Of a DNA stretch of 34,451 nucleotides, positions 29,946-34,451 are shown in pieces (the stretch's first letter is position 1; each line of letters opens with the position of its first letter). A program made the position numbers and the translations under genes. Below the pieces are notes generated by a model. It was not told the DNA's origin and did no database searches. It saw only the letters and a list, made by a program, of their open reading frames with translations. This DNA is from an uncultured Holdemanella sp. (GTDB lineage Bacteria; Bacillota_I; Bacilli_A; Erysipelotrichales; Erysipelotrichaceae), in assembly GCA_900754615.1 (NCBI GenBank), contig CAAEDN010000021.1, forward strand, positions 1 to 34,451, given 5' to 3'.

Positions 29946-30341
29946 ATGATTATGACTGATCCTATTGCGGATATGCTGACTAGAATCCGCAATGCTTTGC
30001 AACAAAAGCATGCCTCTGTCAGTATGCCAGCGAGCAATGAAAAGAAAGCAATTGCTCAAATTTTGAAAAACGAAGGTTTCATCGTAGACTTCAACATTGA
30101 AGGCGATGTAAAGAAAACTTTGAACATTGAATTGAAATACGGACCTAACAATGAAAAAGTTATTAGCGGTTTACGCCGTATTTCTAAACCTGGTCTTCGT
30201 GTTTACGCTAAAGTTGAAAACTTACCTAGCGTATTAAACGGATTAGGAATTGCAATCATTTCTACAAGTAATGGAATGATGACTGACAAAGAAGCAAGAA
30301 AGAACCACTTAGGTGGAGAAGTTATTGCTTACGTTTGGTAA
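29946..30341 (+). CDS. rpsH: Ribosomal protein S8
   Basis: S8 (131 aa) organises the central domain of 16S rRNA and in E. coli represses the spc operon. MIMTDPIADMLTRIRNA is the usual start. The open frame begins at a TTG six bases upstream, too close to GGAGG; ATG 29946 has 10-nt spacing. The C-terminal STSNGMMTDKEARKNHLGGEVIAYVW is standard. Confidence 0.97.
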   Translation: MIMTDPIADMLTRIRNALQQKHASVSMPASNEKKAIAQILKNEGFIVDFNIEGDVKKTLNIELKYGPNNEKVISGLRRISKPGLRVYAKVENLPSVLNGLGIAIISTSNGMMTDKEARKNHLGGEVIAYVW

Positions 30342-30368
30342 TATATATATATAGGAGGATAAAACGTA

Positions 30369-30914
30369 ATGTCACGTATCGGGAATAAACTGATTACCAT
30401 TCCTGCAGGAGTTACAGTCGAAGTAGCTGCTGGGAATGAGGTGACTGTTAAAGGACCTAAGGGTTCTTTAACACGTACATTCTCTTCTTTGATGGAAATC
30501 CACGTAGAAGATAATGTTGTCACTGTAAAACGTCCAAATGACGAAAAACACACTAAACAATTACACGGAACTACTCGTGCATTGTTACACAACATGGTAG
30601 TTGGTGTATCTGAAGGATTCACTAAAGACTTAGAATTAGTTGGTATTGGATTCCGTACAGCAATGAAAGGAAACGTATTAACTATGAACGTTGGATATTC
30701 TCACCAAGTTGAGATGCCAGTTAAAGAAGGCTTAGAAGTAACTTGTCCAACTGCTACAACTATCAAAGTTGCAGGTATCGATAAACAAGAAGTTGGAGAA
30801 TTTGCAGCAAATGTTCGTGCTGTTCGTAAACCAGAACCTTACAAAGGAAAAGGTATTCGCTATGTTGGTGAACACATCCGTCGTAAGGAAGGTAAAACAG
30901 CAGGTAAGAAATAG
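30369..30914 (+). CDS. rplF: Ribosomal protein L6
   Basis: L6 (181 aa) lies near the sarcin-ricin loop and the GTPase centre. It starts MSRIGNKLITIPAGV and ends with VGEFAANVRAVRKPEPYKGKGIRYVGE, the conserved signature. AGGAGG lies upstream, after a short TA repeat in the 27-nt gap following rpsH. Confidence 0.98.
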   Translation: MSRIGNKLITIPAGVTVEVAAGNEVTVKGPKGSLTRTFSSLMEIHVEDNVVTVKRPNDEKHTKQLHGTTRALLHNMVVGVSEGFTKDLELVGIGFRTAMKGNVLTMNVGYSHQVEMPVKEGLEVTCPTATTIKVAGIDKQEVGEFAANVRAVRKPEPYKGKGIRYVGEHIRRKEGKTAGKK

Positions 30915-30935
30915 TAGTGGGAAAGGAGATCAAAT

Positions 30936-31292
30936 ATGTTTACTAAAGTATCACGTAATGAAACTCGTGTACGTCGTCACAAACGTGTACGTACAAAAAT
31001 TAGCGGAACTCCAGAATGCCCACGTTTATGCGTATTCAGAAGTAACGCACACATCCATGTACAAATCATTGATGATGTTAACCAAAACACATTGGTCAGT
31101 GCTTCAAGTGTTGACATGAAATTAGAAAATGGTGGAAACGTGGAAGCAGCTCGTTTGGTAGGAACTGAAATTGCTAAGCGCGCACTAGAAAAGAATATTA
31201 AAGAGGTTGTATTTGACCGTGGTGGATATGTTTACGCAGGTCGTGTACAAGCTTTAGCAGAAGCAGCTCGTGAAGCTGGCTTGGAATTTTAG
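30936..31292 (+). CDS. rplR: Ribosomal protein L18
   Basis: L18 (118 aa) binds 5S rRNA together with L5. It shows RRHKRVRTKISGTPECPRLCVFRSNAHI and the terminal FDRGGYVYAGRVQALAEAAREAGLEF. AAAGGAGA precedes the ATG. Confidence 0.98.
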   Translation: MFTKVSRNETRVRRHKRVRTKISGTPECPRLCVFRSNAHIHVQIIDDVNQNTLVSASSVDMKLENGGNVEAARLVGTEIAKRALEKNIKEVVFDRGGYVYAGRVQALAEAAREAGLEF

Positions 31293-31303
31293 GAGGTCGC
31301 ACA

Positions 31304-31813
31304 ATGGCAATGGATAGAAAACCAAAAAGAGACCAAAAAGAATTTGAAGAACAAGTAATCTCAATTAACCGTGTAACTAAAGTAGTTAAAGGTGGACGTC
31401 GTTTCCGTTTTGCTGCATTAGTTGTAGTTGGAGACCGTAAAGGCCGTGTAGGTATTGGTACAGGAAAAGCTAACGAAGTTCCTGATGCAATCAAAAAGGC
31501 TGTTGAAGATGCTAAGAAAAATATCTTCACAGTACCAGTTATTGGTACTACAATCCCTCACGAAATTACTGGTAGATATGGTGCAGGATCTGTATATATG
31601 CGTCCAGCTATCGAGGGTACTGGTGTTATCGCCGGTGGTGCAACTCGTGCAATCCTTGAGTTAGCAGGTATCAATGATATCTTAACTAAATGTTTAGGTT
31701 CACGTACAAAAATCAACGTTGTTCGTGCAACAGTTGATGCATTACAGAACTTAAGAACTGTAGAAAGCGTTGCTGCGCTTCGTGGTAAGAAGCCAGAAGA
31801 AATTCGCGGGTAA
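31304..31813 (+). CDS. rpsE: Ribosomal protein S5
   Basis: S5 (169 aa) shapes the decoding region and affects fidelity; its N-terminal loop is a spectinomycin-resistance site. It shows ISINRVTKVVKGGRRFRFAAL, GIGTGKANEVPDAIKKA and the GAGSVYMRPAIEGTGVIAGG block. Notably it is followed after 15 nt by rplO; rpmD (L30), normally next, is absent. Confidence 0.98.
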   Translation: MAMDRKPKRDQKEFEEQVISINRVTKVVKGGRRFRFAALVVVGDRKGRVGIGTGKANEVPDAIKKAVEDAKKNIFTVPVIGTTIPHEITGRYGAGSVYMRPAIEGTGVIAGGATRAILELAGINDILTKCLGSRTKINVVRATVDALQNLRTVESVAALRGKKPEEIRG

Positions 31814-31828
31814 TAGGAGGTAAATCAG

Positions 31829-32266
31829 ATGAAATTACATACAATGAATTTAGCCGAAACTCGCACAGAACGTAACCGTGTTGGTCGTGGACCTGGAAGC
31901 GGAAACGGAAAAACTAGCGGTCGTGGACAAAAAGGACAAAAATCAAGATCAGGTGGAGGAGTACGTTTAGGATTTGAAGGTGGTCAAACACCATTAGCTA
32001 GACGTTTACCAAAACGTGGATTCACTAACTTCAACCGTAAAGAATATGCTATCGTTAACGTTGAAACATTAAATCGTTTCGAAGATGGAGCAACAGTTAA
32101 TGCAGCAGCTTTAATTGAAGCTGGTATTATCAATAAAGAACTTTCTGGACTTAAAGTTTTAGGCAACGGTGAGTTAACTAAAAAATTAACTGTTGAAGCA
32201 GTTAAATTCTCTAAGTCAGCTCAAGAAGCTATTGAAAAAGCAGGCGGAAAAGTAGAGGTTCTATAA
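31829..32266 (+). CDS. rplO: Ribosomal protein L15
   Basis: L15 (145 aa) is a 50S assembly protein with a long basic N-terminal extension: RNRVGRGPGSGNGKTSGRGQKGQKSRSG, then FEGGQTPLARRLPKRGFTN. The AGGAGG ribosome binding site lies in the 15-nt gap after rpsE. Ends 1 nt before secY. Confidence 0.98.
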   Translation: MKLHTMNLAETRTERNRVGRGPGSGNGKTSGRGQKGQKSRSGGGVRLGFEGGQTPLARRLPKRGFTNFNRKEYAIVNVETLNRFEDGATVNAAALIEAGIINKELSGLKVLGNGELTKKLTVEAVKFSKSAQEAIEKAGGKVEVL

Positions 32267-32267
32267 T

Positions 32268-33563
32268 ATGGCAGGCAAGATAAAGGCAATGTGGACGAAT
32301 AAGGATATTCGAAATAGGATCCTATTCACCCTATTTGCCTTTCTTGTCTATCGATTGGGATCAGCCATTACTGTACCTGATGTAAATACTTCAGATTTGG
32401 TAAATGGTTTGGGAGAAAACTCATTGTTCGCAATGTTAAATCTATTAGGAGGTGGAGGACTAGAACAGTTCTCTGTCTTCGCTTTAGGTGTTACTCCTTA
32501 TATTACTGCTTCAATTATCATTCAGTTGTTAAGTATGGATGTTATTCCACATTTAACTGAATTAAGTAAAGCAGGAGCGAATGGTCGTAAAACGTTAGAC
32601 AAGTATACACGATATCTTGCGGTCGTTTTTGCCTTTGTACAGTCATTCTCATTAGTATATGGTTTTTCAAAAACATATACAGGATTGATTGTCGGCGGTG
32701 TTACAATCAGTAAGATTTTATATATTGCAACAATATTTGCAGCAGGCAGTATGTTTTTAGTATGGATTGGTGATCAGATTTCAATGAAAGGTATTGGAAA
32801 TGGTATCTCCATGGTAATTATGGCTGGTATTGTAGGGCGTATGCCACAACAATTTTCTAGTGCATGGTCAAGTTTGATTTCAGGTGAGTCTGCGCCTACT
32901 TATGGAGCTTGGTTATTTGCTGCATATATATTAGTATATTTATTAATTATTATCTTTGTTACGTTAATCAATACGGCAGAAAGAAGAATTCCAATTCAAT
33001 ATACATCTAGTTCTATTTCATTAAGTAAACCAAGTGAAGCAAATTATTTGCCATTGAAGGTCAATTCTGCAAGTGTAATTCCGGTTATTTTTGCGAGTTC
33101 ATTAATGATGGCACCCATTCAAATTGCTTCATTCTTCCCATCAAATGATTTCATTAAAGAAATGCAGAAATGGTTAGGATTACAAACTTGGTATTCACTT
33201 GTTATCTATGTATTATTGATTTTATTCTTTACATTCTTTTATACAAAGATGCAAATCAATCCAGAAAAAGTTGCTGAAAATTTAGGTAAATCAGGTTCAT
33301 ATATTCCGAGTGTTCGTCCAGGTACAGAAACAAAAGATTATATTAACCGTGTATTATCTAGAATTACAGTTTTAGGTTCTGTAGCATTAGCAATCATTGC
33401 TGTTATGCCACATATCATGCCACTAGTATGGCCCGATTTACCAAACTCAATGGCTTTAGGTGGTACAGGAATGATCATTGTTGTTGGTGTTGCTATTGAA
33501 ACAGTACGTCAAGTTCAAGGATTGATTACTCAAAAATCTTACAAGAAATATTACGAAGATTAG
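32268..33563 (+). CDS. secY: Preprotein translocase channel subunit SecY
   Basis: SecY is the pore of the Sec translocon, working with SecE/G and SecA. The 431-aa protein has about ten hydrophobic helices; conserved parts are NKDIRNRILFTLFAFLVYRLGSAITVP, the plug region LGGGGLEQFSVFALGVTPYITASII, YTRYLAVVFAFVQ and the C-terminal SGSYIPSVRPGTETKDYINRVLSRIT. GAGG lies 9 nt upstream in the end of rplO, so translation is coupled. Codon use is less biased than in the ribosomal genes. Confidence 0.97.
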   Translation: MAGKIKAMWTNKDIRNRILFTLFAFLVYRLGSAITVPDVNTSDLVNGLGENSLFAMLNLLGGGGLEQFSVFALGVTPYITASIIIQLLSMDVIPHLTELSKAGANGRKTLDKYTRYLAVVFAFVQSFSLVYGFSKTYTGLIVGGVTISKILYIATIFAAGSMFLVWIGDQISMKGIGNGISMVIMAGIVGRMPQQFSSAWSSLISGESAPTYGAWLFAAYILVYLLIIIFVTLINTAERRIPIQYTSSSISLSKPSEANYLPLKVNSASVIPVIFASSLMMAPIQIASFFPSNDFIKEMQKWLGLQTWYSLVIYVLLILFFTFFYTKMQINPEKVAENLGKSGSYIPSVRPGTETKDYINRVLSRITVLGSVALAIIAVMPHIMPLVWPDLPNSMALGGTGMIIVVGVAIETVRQVQGLITQKSYKKYYED

Positions 33564-33582
33564 TATCTTCAGGAGAATAGAT

Positions 33583-34233
33583 ATGAATATATTTATTATG
33601 GGTGCTCCTGGATCTGGTAAAGGTACATTCTCAACAAAAATTAAAGAAGAATTTAACTTAAACCATATTTCTACAGGAGATATCTTCCGTGCAAACATTG
33701 CAGGAGGAACAGAGTTAGGTCTTCAAGCAAAAGCATATTCTGAAAAAGGATTATTAGTTCCTGATGAAATCACAAACAAAATGGTTAAGGATTACTTAAA
33801 CACATTGGAAGATAAAAAGAATGGATATTTATTAGATGGATATCCAAGAACTTTAGCTCAGGCAAAAGCTTTTGAAGAAATGACAGAAGGAACAGACTTA
33901 GCAGTTGAAAAAATTGTTTATATGGATGTTCCATTTGATGAATTAACTCGTCGTATTACAGGTCGTCGTACTTGTAAAAATTGTGGAGAAATCTACAACA
34001 TCTATTCAAAACCAACAAAAGCTGAAGGAGTTTGTGATGTTTGCGGTGGTGAACTATCACAACGTAAAGATGACAACGAAGAAAGCTTAAAGGTTCGTTT
34101 AGATGAATATGCTAAGAATACTGAACCAGTAATTGCATATTATGAAGAGAAAAATATGGTTTCTAGAATTGATGCGTCAAAATCTATGGAAGAAATTTGG
34201 CCAGAATTAAAAGAAGCCTTGAAAAACAAGTAA
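33583..34233 (+). CDS. adk: Adenylate kinase, zinc-binding lid type
   Basis: Adk interconverts ATP + AMP and 2 ADP and balances cellular adenylates. The 216-aa long form has the P-loop MGAPGSGKGT, the AMP-binding DGYPRTLAQA and a lid with four cysteines (Cys131, Cys134, Cys151, Cys154), which bind zinc in Gram-positive enzymes. AGGAGA precedes the ATG, 19 nt after secY. map and infA, which usually follow, are absent here. Confidence 0.97.
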   Translation: MNIFIMGAPGSGKGTFSTKIKEEFNLNHISTGDIFRANIAGGTELGLQAKAYSEKGLLVPDEITNKMVKDYLNTLEDKKNGYLLDGYPRTLAQAKAFEEMTEGTDLAVEKIVYMDVPFDELTRRITGRRTCKNCGEIYNIYSKPTKAEGVCDVCGGELSQRKDDNEESLKVRLDEYAKNTEPVIAYYEEKNMVSRIDASKSMEEIWPELKEALKNK

Positions 34234-34266
34234 GTTGCGCTTATAATATATAAGCGCAACTTTGCT
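34232..34266 (+). terminator. Strong hairpin after adk (terminator or attenuator)
   Basis: AAGTTGCGCTTATA (34232-34245) pairs perfectly with TATAAGCGCAACTT (34249-34262) around ATA. The tail is only TTTGCTT, so termination may be partial. The stem begins within the adk stop codon. Confidence 0.65.
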
Positions 34267-34288
34267 TGCGATTATACATTCACGTTTC

Positions 34289-34297
34289 TGTTAAAAT
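34289..34297 (+). promoter_or_regulatory. Extended -10 promoter candidate for rpmJ and downstream genes
   Basis: TGTTAAAAT, identical to the upstream S10 promoter element at 23070, lies about 70 nt before rpmJ. No clear -35 is seen. Confidence 0.4.
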
Positions 34298-34311
34298 CCG
34301 CATGTACACAT

Positions 34312-34345
34312 ACGCATTTTAGCAGGGCCATTAAAATACGTGAAT
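34312..34345 (+). other. rpmJ leader hairpin with an alternative partner
   Basis: ACGCATTTTA (34312-34321) pairs with TAAAATACGT (34332-34341), 9 of 10 positions, around GCAGGGCCAT. Alternatively ACGTGAAT (34338-34345) pairs perfectly with ATTCACGT (34278-34285), disrupting that hairpin. The second form needs transcription from upstream of 34278. Confidence 0.4.
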
Positions 34346-34366
34346 CATTACGTAGGAGGAAGAAAG

Positions 34367-34451
34367 ATGAAAGTAAGACCATCTGTTAAACCAATCTGCG
34401 ACAAGTGTCGAGTAATTCGACGCAAAGGACGTGTGATGGTAATTTGTGAAA
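34367..34451 (+). CDS. rpmJ: Ribosomal protein L36 (5' part, runs off window)
   Basis: The first 28 codons of L36, the smallest ribosomal protein, a zinc-ribbon component of the 50S subunit. The start MKVRPSVKPICDKCRVIRR and GRVMVICE are diagnostic; zinc ligands Cys11, Cys14 and Cys27 are visible, the remaining one lies beyond the window. AGGAGGAAG precedes the ATG. It usually follows infA and precedes rpsM; here infA is not upstream. Confidence 0.95.
   Translation, partial: MKVRPSVKPICDKCRVIRRKGRVMVICE

Noticed and set aside
1..34451. CRISPR arrays, insertion sequences, integrases, tRNAs or defence systems
   Set aside because: No regularly spaced repeats, transposase or integrase motifs, tRNA cloverleaf sequences or known defence genes were found on either strand.

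Overview
The window comes from an AT-rich, low-GC Gram-positive (Firmicutes) genome. The gene content suggests an Erysipelotrichia-like gut bacterium: an L36/zinc-type S14 ribosomal set, ECF folate uptake, tandem DegV proteins, and a large coiled-coil FtsX permease. This placement is inference; no 16S rRNA is present. TGA is a normal stop (folC, azlD), so this is not a Mycoplasma-type genetic code. Genes are tightly packed, and several terminators overlap coding ends.

Region by region. 1-126: 3' end of a 5S rRNA and the rRNA operon terminator. 304-2826: pfkA-pyk glycolytic operon with a cre-like site and its own terminator. 2860-6850 (minus): an ABC ATPase and a 1081-aa FtsX-type permease with a long coiled coil. 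6915-8655: two tandem DegV (fatty-acid-binding) genes. 8675-9340 (minus): ung, divergent from folC (9377-10537). 10534-11726: a MarR regulator behind a clear promoter, then a flavin reductase-rubredoxin fusion (Hrb type). 11711-12466 (minus): folT, an ECF folate S component, preceded by a tetrahydrofolate riboswitch and a hairpin that covers its ribosome binding site. 12452-14189 (minus): an orphan OppA-type lipoprotein. 14444-15466: pta. 15483-17174 (minus): mgtE behind an M-box Mg2+ riboswitch, a terminator and an unexpected short leader ORF. 17203-19175: a LysR regulator divergent from azlCD. 19198-19962 (minus): a methyltransferase. 20055-20285: a small frameshifted gene remnant. 20373-22937: Gfo/Idh oxidoreductase, membrane-anchored GH25 lysozyme, prolyl aminopeptidase-like hydrolase. 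22971-34451: the S10-spc ribosomal protein operon from rpsJ to secY-adk, then the start of rpmJ.

How it works together. The left 23 kb is a mosaic of short housekeeping transcription units with much visible RNA-level control: two metabolite or ion riboswitches (THF and Mg2+) plus ribosomal leaders. Folate genes occur twice within 3 kb (folC for polyglutamylation, folT for uptake under THF control). The right third is canonical ribosomal protein order, with three departures: rpmD (L30) is missing between rpsE and rplO, and map and infA are missing between adk and rpmJ.

The most interesting signal is in the mgtE leader. An ORF with a strong ribosome binding site encodes an early Thr-Asp-Pro-Asp, lies between the M-box terminator and mgtE, and overlaps the mgtE start out of frame. 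This suggests a second, translational Mg2+ control resembling the logic of enterobacterial MgtL. I see no CRISPR array, insertion sequence, tRNA or prophage.
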